Positions 1-8,225 of a stretch of 64,000 nt of DNA are shown here, piece after piece. The notes beneath the pieces are model-generated. The model saw nothing but the letters and a program-made list of their open reading frames with translations. It was not told where the DNA came from and did no database searches. The stretch covers positions 13,132-77,131 of the forward strand of contig JBARAD010000057.1 in NCBI GenBank assembly GCA_049791675.1, written 5' to 3'. Both the position numbers and the translations under genes were made by a program. Origin of the DNA: Chryseosolibacter sp049791675 (GTDB taxonomy: Bacteria; Bacteroidota; Bacteroidia; Cytophagales; Cyclobacteriaceae). Positions within the stretch are counted from its first letter, which is position 1, and every line of letters starts with the position of its first letter.

Positions 1-916
1 TCCAGGGTTGTTCTGCAAGCCGGAAAGTCAATTGACTCGGATAATGAAGCGTCATTTGAGCGATGTTCATGCCTGTACCGGTAGCCTCATCAAACGTGGC
101 AACGAAAATATGTTCAACGTTATCGACGTTGTCTGGCGCAAAAACATCCTTATACTCAGGTGACAGGCTATAAAGCCCTGAATTGATCACTTCATCAGCG
201 GCATCAATGGCGTCCTGGTACCGCGGTGCGCCACCGGTGTAGATGTGCGCATTCAGGTAAAGCCTGGAAAGCAGCGCATATGCTGCGAATTGGTTTACCC
301 TTCCATACTCAGCTTTGGCGGTAGGCAGGTCCGGTATCGCCGCCAGCAACTCGGATTCAATGAAATTGAAGACCTGAGGACGCTGAGATTGCGGAGCATC
401 GCCGCCTGCGCTGGTAACAATCTTTACATTGCCAAAAAGGTCCATTAACCTCCAGTAAAAGTATGCTCTCAGTGTTCTTAACTGAGCAATACTTGCCGCA
501 TTCATGCCATCATTATCCAGCAGGTCATTGCACTGGAATATGCCGTTGTAGGCCTGTGACCATGCGTCGTTGATGGAAACGGTCTGAGGAGAAAACTCGT
601 GACGGTGCATTCTGATATAATCTCCACCGTCAAACCAGTCACCTCCTTTTTGCGTGATAACCACTTCGTCGCTGGACAATTCCTGCACCTGGAAGAAGCC
701 ACCGTTCGTTGCCGTACCGGGTAACAATCTTGAGAACGCATCTGACAGCCCATCATTCGGACTGGCCTTGTTCACATTGTTCTTGATACCGACCCCTTGA
801 TTTGCAGGGTCAAAATCCTTGGTGAAATCACCTTTGATCTCTTCGTCAAGGTCATTACAGGACACCGCTCCAATAAACAGCGTTGAAATGAGTGTATATT
901 TTAATAAATCTTTCAT
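1..916 (-). CDS. SusD/RagB-family nutrient-binding outer-membrane lipoprotein (C-terminus outside window)
   Basis: Reading the minus strand from an ATG at 916 gives an open frame that runs off the window edge, about 305 residues of an expected 450-600. It starts with a lipoprotein signal ending in GAVSC (lipid-accepting Cys20). SusD-like features follow: the early MHRHEF segment and the stretches NDAWSQAYNGIFQCNDLLD and LRAYFYWRLMDLFGNV are typical TPR-helix segments of the family. SusD proteins sit on the cell surface as a lid over the partner SusC porin and bind glycans. The susC gene ends only 19 bases upstream, so the two form one transcription unit. The substrate cannot be read from SusD itself; the neighbouring GH31 enzyme and sugar transporter suggest an alpha-glucan or maltodextrin. 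The family call is firm, the substrate is inference. Confidence 0.9.
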   Translation of the reverse strand, partial: MKDLLKYTLISTLFIGAVSCNDLDEEIKGDFTKDFDPANQGVGIKNNVNKASPNDGLSDAFSRLLPGTATNGGFFQVQELSSDEVVITQKGGDWFDGGDYIRMHRHEFSPQTVSINDAWSQAYNGIFQCNDLLDNDGMNAASIAQLRTLRAYFYWRLMDLFGNVKIVTSAGGDAPQSQRPQVFNFIESELLAAIPDLPTAKAEYGRVNQFAAYALLSRLYLNAHIYTGGAPRYQDAIDAADEVINSGLYSLSPEYKDVFAPDNVDNVEHIFVATFDEATGTGMNIAQMTLHYPSQLTFRLAEQPW

Positions 917-935
917 ATGTCTCTTTCGCTTATTA

Positions 936-3911
936 TTAAAGACCAATATTAACACCTAAAGTAAATGTTCTTGCAGTGAAGTAACTGTTCCGCCGGTCGA
1001 GACCAGGCGCCAGAACATCAGGGGTTGAAAGATCGAGAAACCCACCATTGTCAATCGCTCCGTAATCCTGCAGCACGGGTTCTGGATCAATTCCGGTGTA
1101 ATTCGTAATCACAAATGCGTTTTGCACGTTGGCGTAAATCCTGAAGCTCCTGATGACGCTTGTCGAAGCATTCTTGATGTTATATCCAACTGTCACGTTA
1201 TCCAGTTTGAAGAAGTCTGCCTTTTCTACATAGAGCGAACTGAATTGAGCGGATGTAAGACCATCCACTGCCTTATCTGTGATCACTCTGTTATACGAGT
1301 TGATCGCACCCGGATCTATCGGCTCATAGAAGGCGCGGAAGGTGTTGACGAGACTGTGACCAAACGCGCCTCTGAAGAAGGCATTGAAATCCCAGTTCCC
1401 AACAGTCACCTGGTTGGTAAATCCCAGCTCCAGGCTAGGAAGACCTTTTCCCAGTTCGCGGAAATCACCTTCGGGCAGCAGCGCTGATCCCTGGTTGGAA
1501 ATCACCTGTCCATCTCCATTCAAGTCAGAAAAGACCGGACGGCCTCCTTCGTTGGCCTCCGTGGAAGCGTCATCTGTGGTGACACCGGAAAAGACAGGGC
1601 CCCATATCTGACCAATTTCCTCTCCTACTGCTACCCGGATCATGCTTGTTCCGTTCTGGCCTGGAGCGCCAAGGTCAGCGCGCATTTCCTCGTCATTAAT
1701 ATAGGACTCAAGCGTAGTCTTGTAAGTGCTCAACACGATTCCCGGATTCCACCGGACCCGGCCAAACTCAACCGCATTGTAATTCAGGGAAAGCTCGATA
1801 CCATTGGTCTTCAGTGATCCCGCATTTTCAAATCGACGGCCGGACGGATAAACAGCAACGTCTACATTCCTTTCCAGGATAAAGTCTTTGATATCCCGCG
1901 TATACACATCGAGGGCGCCCATCAGCTTCCCGCCCAATCCAAAATCCAGTCCAAGGTTGATCTCAGATTTCTGCTCCCACTTCAGATCGCGGTTAGCATC
2001 CCTTGTTTTGGTAACAGTACCACCGGATTGAAAATCATAGGTGTACTGATCCTGTGCCAGACCCGTTTCATTGGGAAGCGATCCAGTCACGCCATACCCT
2101 ACTCTGAATTTCAGAACATCCACGTTGTTGATGTCCAGATACCTGTTCAGGTCAACACCCAGACCGACGGCCGGGAAAACGCCCCATTGGTTGTCAGCAC
2201 CTAATTTTGTAGAGCCTTCCCTTCTGACGGAAGCGTTAAAGAAAATCGCATTGTCAAAGCCAAGATTCACCCTTGCAAAATAGGCGATTATACGGCTGTT
2301 GGGAGAACGGCTGCTGTTAATGTCCACGAGACTGGCAAGGCCTGAAAGCCTGTCGCCGGAAGTTTCCAGTGCATAATATCCAAGTTCATCGCTCGGGAAA
2401 TTGCCAAGGGATAAAAAGAAGTCTTCAAACTGATCCTCCTGAAACGAATATCCCGCCGACACATCCATGTTCATCTTGCTGAAGGATTTTGAGTATGTAG
2501 CATACCCTTCAAAGAGTGAGAAGCTTCTGTCGGAGGTGTATCGTCTTGCCAGACCACCGCGGTTCAATCCACGGAACAGTGAGTTTCTGGAATAGTACTC
2601 ACCATTGAGGTTATTTTCATATTGCTGACCATAGTTGGCGGTCAGCGTCAGGTTGTCGAGGATGGCGTAGTCTACCTTTGCATTGAAATTGAGATTCTTT
2701 CTCTTGCCCTCATTAACGTTCTGATTCAGGATAGCCACCGGGTTGAAGTTATCAAAGAGGATAGCCTGATAGTAATCGCCGTTGTCAAACCTGATAGGCG
2801 CCGTTGGATTGAACAGCACCCCATAACGAAGGGCTTCATTGAATGAGAAGTCACTTTTCCGGTTCGTCAGCGCCATGTTTAAATCAAACTTGAGCTTATT
2901 ATTCAAGGTATTGTGGGTGAAATTCGCCCTGGCGTTGATTTGATCGAAACCGGATTTTTCAAGGATGCCTTCGACATTCCGGAAGTTGGTGGATACCCTG
3001 AAGGTGGTAGACTCGTTACCACCGGATAAGGCGATGTTATGAACGTGTGAAATTCCGGTGCGGGTAACTTCATCCACCCAGTCTGTTTCCGAACCAAGGT
3101 CGTTACCGCCCGCAGCGACATATTCCGATGGCGTCATGATGGGCTGAGTGCGTGCAATGGTTGCCGCTGAAACATAACCGTTATAGGAAGTTGAAAGACC
3201 TCCTGCCCTGCTCGATCCGCGTTTCGTAGTTACGAGGATAACGCCGCTGGATCCACGGCTTCCATAAATAGCGGCGGCGGATCCGTCTTTAAGAACGTTT
3301 ATGGATTCAATGTCGTTGGGATCAACGTTATCAAGTGAAGCGCCAATGACACCGTCAATAACAACAAGCGGTTCTGTATTGGCGCCTACTGTGGAAATCC
3401 CGCGCAGGCGTATCGTAGAATTTCGGTTTGGGTCACCCCCCCTGTTATACACGCTCAGGCCTGGAACCTTGCCCTGCAGCAATTGCGTAGGATCATTGAT
3501 ATTGCCTTTGTTAAATTCAGCTTCATCAAGCTCTACGACAGAACTGGTGATCTCCTTCTTTTCCTGCGTTCCATAACCCACCACGACCACTTCATCGAGT
3601 GACGTTACATCCGGTGTCATGGCCACATTGATTGAGCTCTGGTTACCTACAGCTATTTCCTGCCCTGCAAATCCAACAAAAGAGAAAACCAATGTTGCAT
3701 TCTCTGCCACATTGATGGAGAAGTTACCATCGATGTCGCTCACAGTACCATTGGTGGTACCCTTTTCAACTACGTTGACACCGGGGATGCCGGATCCATC
3801 GTCTTGGGAGGTTACTTGGCCGGTTACATTTCTTTGCGACCACGCGGTAGTGGTGATCACCAGAAGAAGAACCGTTAAATACCTGCTTAAAGACAAGTAA
3901 AGTTTATACAT
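936..3911 (-). CDS. SusC/RagA-family TonB-linked outer-membrane transporter
   Basis: This 991-residue protein begins with a signal peptide ending near TTTAWSQ. A carboxypeptidase-regulatory-like (CarboxypepD_reg) domain follows at about residues 28-105, with the segment GIPGVNVVEKGTTNGTVSD. Then comes the TonB-box-like DEVVVVGYGTQ, a plug domain (about 115-230, including RLRGISTVG and YGSRGSSGVILVTTKRG) and a large beta-barrel ending in an aromatic-rich C-terminus (FTLGVNIGL). SusC proteins import oligosaccharides across the outer membrane using TonB energy. It is the first gene of the susC-susD unit and is transcribed away from the LacI regulator; the 476-bp gap between them carries two operator-like palindromes. 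Length is normal for the family. The substrate is inferred from the neighbours only. Confidence 0.95.
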   Translation of the reverse strand: MYKLYLSLSRYLTVLLLVITTTAWSQRNVTGQVTSQDDGSGIPGVNVVEKGTTNGTVSDIDGNFSINVAENATLVFSFVGFAGQEIAVGNQSSINVAMTPDVTSLDEVVVVGYGTQEKKEITSSVVELDEAEFNKGNINDPTQLLQGKVPGLSVYNRGGDPNRNSTIRLRGISTVGANTEPLVVIDGVIGASLDNVDPNDIESINVLKDGSAAAIYGSRGSSGVILVTTKRGSSRAGGLSTSYNGYVSAATIARTQPIMTPSEYVAAGGNDLGSETDWVDEVTRTGISHVHNIALSGGNESTTFRVSTNFRNVEGILEKSGFDQINARANFTHNTLNNKLKFDLNMALTNRKSDFSFNEALRYGVLFNPTAPIRFDNGDYYQAILFDNFNPVAILNQNVNEGKRKNLNFNAKVDYAILDNLTLTANYGQQYENNLNGEYYSRNSLFRGLNRGGLARRYTSDRSFSLFEGYATYSKSFSKMNMDVSAGYSFQEDQFEDFFLSLGNFPSDELGYYALETSGDRLSGLASLVDINSSRSPNSRIIAYFARVNLGFDNAIFFNASVRREGSTKLGADNQWGVFPAVGLGVDLNRYLDINNVDVLKFRVGYGVTGSLPNETGLAQDQYTYDFQSGGTVTKTRDANRDLKWEQKSEINLGLDFGLGGKLMGALDVYTRDIKDFILERNVDVAVYPSGRRFENAGSLKTNGIELSLNYNAVEFGRVRWNPGIVLSTYKTTLESYINDEEMRADLGAPGQNGTSMIRVAVGEEIGQIWGPVFSGVTTDDASTEANEGGRPVFSDLNGDGQVISNQGSALLPEGDFRELGKGLPSLELGFTNQVTVGNWDFNAFFRGAFGHSLVNTFRAFYEPIDPGAINSYNRVITDKAVDGLTSAQFSSLYVEKADFFKLDNVTVGYNIKNASTSVIRSFRIYANVQNAFVITNYTGIDPEPVLQDYGAIDNGGFLDLSTPDVLAPGLDRRNSYFTARTFTLGVNIGL

Positions 3912-4043
3912 ACGGTTTGGGTTTGGGTTAATGAATACACATTTCGAAAATCAGTCAGATTCCAACAAAATGCTTGAAAAGATAACTAGAACGGCTTTAA
4001 AAAGCATTAAAAAGCTTCTTTTTTTTTCACCGGAATCGAATGC

Positions 4044-4055
4044 GCGAACGTTTGC
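4044..4055. promoter_or_regulatory. Candidate LacI-family operator 1 (GCGAACGTTTGC)
   Basis: GCGAACGTTTGC is a near-perfect 12-bp inverted repeat with a central CG and one symmetric mismatch pair. It closely resembles the GCAAACGTTTGC core recognised by PurR/CcpA-type LacI-family proteins. It lies about 135 bp upstream of the susC start, where repression or activation of susCD is plausible. Binding by the adjacent regulator is inference. Confidence 0.55.
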
Positions 4056-4292
4056 TGCAACGGTTGGCGTTGCCTGGTCCCGAAGAAGACCATCGCCTTA
4101 GGGGTGCCTTGCCGGTTATTGACAACCATATCCCTATTCGTCCGGCCTCGCGGTTGATCCTCTTTTAAAAACCATCAAACGAATTCCGGAATCACTGAGC
4201 CGAATTGTATGCTATACTTGCCATTTGCCGAGCACCGCAACGAAAAGTGTGGTAATATTACCATTTCAAACGATTGCGGTTCTTCTTCAAAT

Positions 4293-4306
4293 TTGTTGCG
4301 CAACAA
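4293..4306. promoter_or_regulatory. Candidate LacI-family operator 2 (TTGTTGCGCAACAA)
   Basis: TTGTTGCGCAACAA is a perfect 14-bp palindrome centred on CG, about 80 bp upstream of the regulator start. Its centre matches the LacI-family operator pattern, and it could serve autoregulation. The bases just downstream (4307-4324) hold partial half-sites (GTTGCG and TGTTGC). Confidence 0.5.
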
Positions 4307-4387
4307 GTTGCGAAGCTGTTGCAAAGAGTATAACTTGCCAAAAATTTCGGCTGCACAGACTAAATCTGCAGTTAAATACAGTCACAT

Positions 4388-5434
4388 ATGAAATACAATC
4401 AGGTTACCATCAAAGACATCGCCCGCGAACTGGGAATCTCCCCTTCTACGGTATCCAGGGCGCTAAAAGACCACCCCGATATCAGTCCGGAAACGAAAAA
4501 GGCCGTCAACGAGCTGGCTGAGAAATTAAATTATCAACCCAACATCGTTGCCCTGAGTTTACGGCAAAGCAAAACCAATACGATCGGCGTCGTCATCCCC
4601 GAGCTCGTTCACTTCTTCTTCTCCACTGTCATCAGCGGTATTGAAGATGTCGCCTACAGCGCGGGTTATAATGTCATCATTACGCAGTCGAACGAATCGC
4701 TGCAACGGGAAAAAACGGATATCAAAGCACTCTTCAACAGCCGCGTGGATGGTATGCTTATCTCTGTGTCACGCGAAACCAATAACTTCGATCACATCGA
4801 CAACATCCTCGCAAAAGGTGTCCCGATGGTCTTCTTTGACCGCGTATATGATACGCCGAGCTCAAGCAAGATCATCGTCGATGATCTCAGCGGGGCGAAA
4901 GAAGCAACGTCACACCTGATTGAACAGGGATGTAAACGCATCGCCCACCTGGAAGGACCTCCAAACCTCGAGATCACCAAACAGCGACTTGAAGGATATA
5001 TCCAGGCGCATAAAGAGCACAACGTAGCGATTGATCAGAACCTCATCATGCCGTGCCCGCTCGGCACCATTGAAGAAGGTAAATCAGCGACCCAAAAACT
5101 GCTCGCGCAATCCCCCCGGCCTGATGCGATCTTTGCTACCAATGACCCTGCAGCGATGGGCGCCATGCAGGCGATCAAAGAAGCTGGTCTCAAAATTCCT
5201 CAGGATGTTGCGGTGGTTGGTTTCAGTAACTGGTTCTTTACAGCGCTTCTTGATCCGCCGCTGACTTCAGTGGATCAACCCGGTTTTGAAATGGGACAGG
5301 AGGCCGCAAAACTCCTGATCCGTCAGATAGAGATCAGAACAAAAGACAGGGATGCTGTCGTTGAACCGGAAACAAAGATCCTGAAGACCAGGCTCATTGT
5401 CAGGGAATCTTCCCTGAAGAAGGGCAAGAAGTAA
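4388..5434 (+). CDS. LacI-family transcriptional regulator
   Basis: The protein has 348 residues, normal for the family. Residues 4-52 form the LacI helix-turn-helix with the hallmark VTIKDIARELGISPSTVSRAL, followed by the hinge helix (PNIVALSLRQ). Residues 60-335 form the periplasmic-binding-protein-like sugar sensor, with segments TIGVVIPEL, DGMLISVSRET and FATNDPAAMGAMQAIKEAG. It probably senses an oligosaccharide or sugar released by the locus and controls susCD, the GH31 gene and the transporter through the operators at 4044 and 4293. Its TAA stop codon (5432-5434) lies inside the first unit of a 7-base tandem repeat (GTAATCA), so repeat insertion abuts or created the gene end. The effector is unknown. 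Confidence 0.95.
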   Translation: MKYNQVTIKDIARELGISPSTVSRALKDHPDISPETKKAVNELAEKLNYQPNIVALSLRQSKTNTIGVVIPELVHFFFSTVISGIEDVAYSAGYNVIITQSNESLQREKTDIKALFNSRVDGMLISVSRETNNFDHIDNILAKGVPMVFFDRVYDTPSSSKIIVDDLSGAKEATSHLIEQGCKRIAHLEGPPNLEITKQRLEGYIQAHKEHNVAIDQNLIMPCPLGTIEEGKSATQKLLAQSPRPDAIFATNDPAAMGAMQAIKEAGLKIPQDVAVVGFSNWFFTALLDPPLTSVDQPGFEMGQEAAKLLIRQIEIRTKDRDAVVEPETKILKTRLIVRESSLKKGKK

Positions 5435-5486
5435 TCAGTAATCAGTAATCAGTATTCAGTAATCAGTAATACGGGTAATCAGTATT
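5431..5486 (+). repeat. Heptamer tandem array GTAATCA (left arm of element A)
   Basis: Five contiguous 7-base units (GTAATCA, three times; GTATTCA; GTAATCA) run from 5431 to 5465. Degenerate units follow to about 5486 (GTAATAC at 5466, GTAATCA at 5475, then GTATT). The first unit contains the stop codon of the LacI gene. This is the left arm of an element filling the whole lacI-GH31 gap. Confidence 0.85.
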
Positions 5487-5531
5487 GGACATAATAAACG
5501 GTAATCGCAATGGTTACCGTTTATTATATCC
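5487..5531 (+). terminator. Long hairpin between lacI and GH31 genes
   Basis: GGACATAATAAACGGTAA (5487-5504) pairs with 5514-5531 around a 9-base loop: 17 of 18 positions pair, with one C/A mismatch. It is followed by GGTGATG rather than a T-run. It may therefore be an attenuator, an RNA processing or stability stem, or the core of repeat element A, rather than a simple intrinsic terminator. Confidence 0.55.
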
Positions 5532-5548
5532 GGTGATGAATTCACTTC

Positions 5549-5576
5549 TTTAATCCTGAATCTTAAATTTTAGATC
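5549..5576 (-). repeat. Inverted heptamer array before GH31 (right arm of element A)
   Basis: Read on the minus strand from 5576 to 5549, this is four 7-base units: GATCTAA, AATTTAA, GATTCAG, GATTAAA. They match the units of the element after the GH31 gene (8058-8204) in reverse orientation. The array ends two bases before the TTG start codon of the GH31 gene. Confidence 0.7.
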
Positions 5577-5578
5577 AA

Positions 5579-8044
5579 TTGGACCCCCAGGCTCATACTA
5601 ATCATCCTTCACCGGTATCGGGTGAATCCGGACGGGCGAAACGAATAAAGTCGCGATTGAGTGAAAACTCCGGAAATGTGCTGCGCTGGCAAAAGGAAAC
5701 GAATGGCATTTCAGGAACCACTGTGCGCGGAAGATTTCTGATCACCCTCTACAGTGAATCGATCTTCCGGATCCAGCTTTCCCGGGAGGATTTTTTTGAA
5801 GATTTTTCCTATTCCGTGATCGCTTCCCCCAAGGTGGTATCGTTCGACGTTTCGGATAGCCCTGAGGTTATCACCGTCTCAACTTCCCGGGTGATCCTGA
5901 CCATCCGCAAAAATCCGCTCAGTCTTCAGTTCACCAATCACCAGGGACAGATCATCAACCAGGATGAAGAAAGCTTTGGCACGGGGTGGATCGGCGACCA
6001 GGTAACAACCTACAAAAAACTCCAGGAAGGCGAGCGCTTTATAGGCCTGGGTGAAAAGACCGGGCCCCTCGACCGCCGCGGCTTCGGATATACCAACTGG
6101 AACACCGACAGCTTCGGATATTCATCTGGGTCTGATCCGCTCTACTGCTCCACGCCTTTTTACATGGGCATCCATCACAACCTTTCGTACGGAATATTTT
6201 TTGACAACACACACAAAACCTTTTTCAACTTCGGAGCCTCGAACGACAGGTTTGCCAGCTTTTCAGCCGACACGGGCGAAATGAACTATTACTTTATCCA
6301 TGGCGACAACGTCCGGGCTATCCTTCAACAATATACTTTCCTCACGGGAAGGATGGAAATGCCTCCCCTGTGGAGTATCGGTTATCAGCAATGCCGTTAC
6401 AGCTACTATCCCGATAAGGAAGTTGTCAATGTCGCGAACACGTTCCGCGAAAAAGATATTCCTGCCGATGCGATCGTATTCGATATCCACTACATGGAAC
6501 AGTACAAGATCTTTACGTGGAGTAAAAAGGACTTTTCAGACCCGGTCAGACTGCTGAAACAATTGAAGCAGCTCGGTTTCGAGGTCGTGGTGATGTGTGA
6601 TCCCGGGATCAAAGTTGAAAAAGACTACCACGCCTATGACGATGGAATACAGAACGATGTCTTCATCAAATACCCGGACGGCAAGCCGTACACCGGCCAG
6701 GTGTGGCCCGGATGGTGTCATTTCCCCGACTTCACCCGCCCGGCTACGCGCTCCTGGTGGAAAGATCAATTCAAGGGATACGTCGACCAGGGCATTTCAG
6801 GTTTCTGGAATGACATGAACGAGATTGCCACCTGGGGAAACATGCTTCCGGAAAATATTGAAATGGATTTTGAAGGGGAGAAATCCACCCTTCGCCGCGG
6901 CAGGAACATCTACGGCTTCCAGATGGCACGCAGTACCTATGAAGGCACGAAAGCGCTGATGGGCAACCGCCGCCCTTTTAACCTGACACGGTCCGGATTT
7001 TCCGGCATACAGCGATACGCCGCGGTCTGGACGGGTGACAACGTAGCGTACGATGAGCACATGATGCTGGGCGTCCGACTGGTCAACAGCATGGGGCTGA
7101 CCGGTATTGCCTTTGCCGGATACGATGTCGGCGGCTTTGTCGGCGATGCAAACACAAGACTCTTCGCGCGATGGGTCTCCATCGGCGCATTCTCGCCTTT
7201 TTTCCGCGGACATTCCATGATCAACAGCCGCGATTCGGAGCCATGGTCCTATGGGGAGGAAGTGGAACAGATCTCACGCAACTATATCAAGTTCCGGTAC
7301 CAGCTCCTGCCCTATCTGTATTCGTTGTTCTACGAGGCGAGTCAGAACGGCATGCCCGTACAACGCTCACTGGCCATTGATTATACACATGACCCGAAGG
7401 TCTACGAAGGCCAGTTTCAGCACCAGTATTTATTCGGACCCTCCATCCTCGTAGCACCGGTTGAAAGCACCAAGGAATTCGTGAAGGTATATTTCCCCAA
7501 AGGAAATTCCTGGTACTCGCTGTATAATGGCGACAAATTTTCAGGGGATACAGAAACGATTCTCGAATGTCCGCTTCACCGGTTGCCAGTCTTTGTCAAG
7601 TCGGGTTCCATCATACCCATGCAACCGGTGATCTCGCACACGGGCGAAAAGAGCGAATGGCTCAACATTCACGTTTATGCCGGTGAACATGACAACGAGT
7701 TCCTTTATTATGAAGATGACGGGGCGTCATTTGATTATCAGAACGGAGCTTTTTCCAGGCGCTTGCTTCGCTATGAACCGTTGAACAAAAAATTTAGTAT
7801 CCATTCCGCCGAAGGCGATCATCAATCCAATGTCAGGAGAATAAAAATATTGTTTCATGGCTTTAACATGATGAATATAGTCCGGATCAACGGTCAGCTG
7901 AAAGATATTCATCCTGAGATCAACCGTTTCTTTACAGGACTGGAAAAATATGATCCCATCAAGGAACCGGACCCTGCACCCGAAGAGACCGTGATGTCGA
8001 TTGACGTTCCCTATTCTTCCGGAGAAATTGTGATTCAATGGTGA
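5579..8044 (+). CDS. Glycoside hydrolase family 31 alpha-glucosidase
   Basis: An 821-residue GH31 enzyme hydrolysing terminal alpha-glucosidic bonds. An N-terminal beta domain (about 35-240) is followed by the catalytic TIM barrel. The nucleophile is Asp412 in GFWNDMNE and the general acid/base is Asp487 in WTGDN. The substrate-site segment FFRGHSMINSRDSEPW and C-terminal beta domains (about 640-821) follow. No signal peptide is visible, so a cytoplasmic location is likely, acting on oligosaccharide brought in by the neighbouring transporter. There is no ATG before about residue 197. The open frame begins with TTG at 5579, and an internal GTG near residue 34 (before LRWQKETNG) is an alternative start. 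Related activities in GH31 (alpha-xylosidase and others) cannot be excluded. Confidence 0.92.
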   Translation: MDPQAHTNHPSPVSGESGRAKRIKSRLSENSGNVLRWQKETNGISGTTVRGRFLITLYSESIFRIQLSREDFFEDFSYSVIASPKVVSFDVSDSPEVITVSTSRVILTIRKNPLSLQFTNHQGQIINQDEESFGTGWIGDQVTTYKKLQEGERFIGLGEKTGPLDRRGFGYTNWNTDSFGYSSGSDPLYCSTPFYMGIHHNLSYGIFFDNTHKTFFNFGASNDRFASFSADTGEMNYYFIHGDNVRAILQQYTFLTGRMEMPPLWSIGYQQCRYSYYPDKEVVNVANTFREKDIPADAIVFDIHYMEQYKIFTWSKKDFSDPVRLLKQLKQLGFEVVVMCDPGIKVEKDYHAYDDGIQNDVFIKYPDGKPYTGQVWPGWCHFPDFTRPATRSWWKDQFKGYVDQGISGFWNDMNEIATWGNMLPENIEMDFEGEKSTLRRGRNIYGFQMARSTYEGTKALMGNRRPFNLTRSGFSGIQRYAAVWTGDNVAYDEHMMLGVRLVNSMGLTGIAFAGYDVGGFVGDANTRLFARWVSIGAFSPFFRGHSMINSRDSEPWSYGEEVEQISRNYIKFRYQLLPYLYSLFYEASQNGMPVQRSLAIDYTHDPKVYEGQFQHQYLFGPSILVAPVESTKEFVKVYFPKGNSWYSLYNGDKFSGDTETILECPLHRLPVFVKSGSIIPMQPVISHTGEKSEWLNIHVYAGEHDNEFLYYEDDGASFDYQNGAFSRRLLRYEPLNKKFSIHSAEGDHQSNVRRIKILFHGFNMMNIVRINGQLKDIHPEINRFFTGLEKYDPIKEPDPAPEETVMSIDVPYSSGEIVIQW

Positions 8045-8057
8045 CGGTGAGTTGTTG

Positions 8058-8204
8058 GATTTAAGATTTAAGATTCAAGATTTAAAATTTAAGATTCAAG
8101 ATTCAAGATTCAAGATTTAACATTTAAGATTGGGAGAGTCCATGGGGCGAAGGATTCCAATCTTAAATTTTGAATTTTAAATCTTAACCTTTGAATTTTG
8201 AACC
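8058..8204. repeat. Element B: inverted arms of GATTYAA heptamers between GH31 and transporter
   Basis: The left arm (8058-8131) holds ten 7-base units, mostly GATTTAA and GATTCAA, plus GATT. The right arm (8159-8204) holds six reverse-complement units (for example TTAAATT and TTGAATT). The inner ends, GATTGG and CCAATC, are exact inverse complements around a 23-bp GC-richer core at 8134-8156. The whole could fold into a long imperfect hairpin. It starts 13 bases after the GH31 stop and ends 21 bases before the transporter ATG. Confidence 0.85.
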
Positions 8205-8225
8205 GGAATTCACCACTTTAAGGGT

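Larger units (their letters stand above)
3912..4387. promoter_or_regulatory. Divergent control region between susC and the LacI-type regulator
   Basis: This 476-bp gene-free stretch separates divergent susC and lacI-type genes and must hold both promoters. I see two palindromes with a central CG, the hallmark of LacI-family operators (4044-4055 and 4293-4306, listed separately). On the susC strand, TATCTTTT near 3980 resembles a Bacteroidota -7 element but lacks a well-placed -33 partner. No clean TAnnTTTG was found for the regulator gene. Confidence 0.6.

Noticed and set aside
5431..5486. CRISPR array
   Set aside because: Units are 7 bases with no unique spacers, and no cas genes are present.
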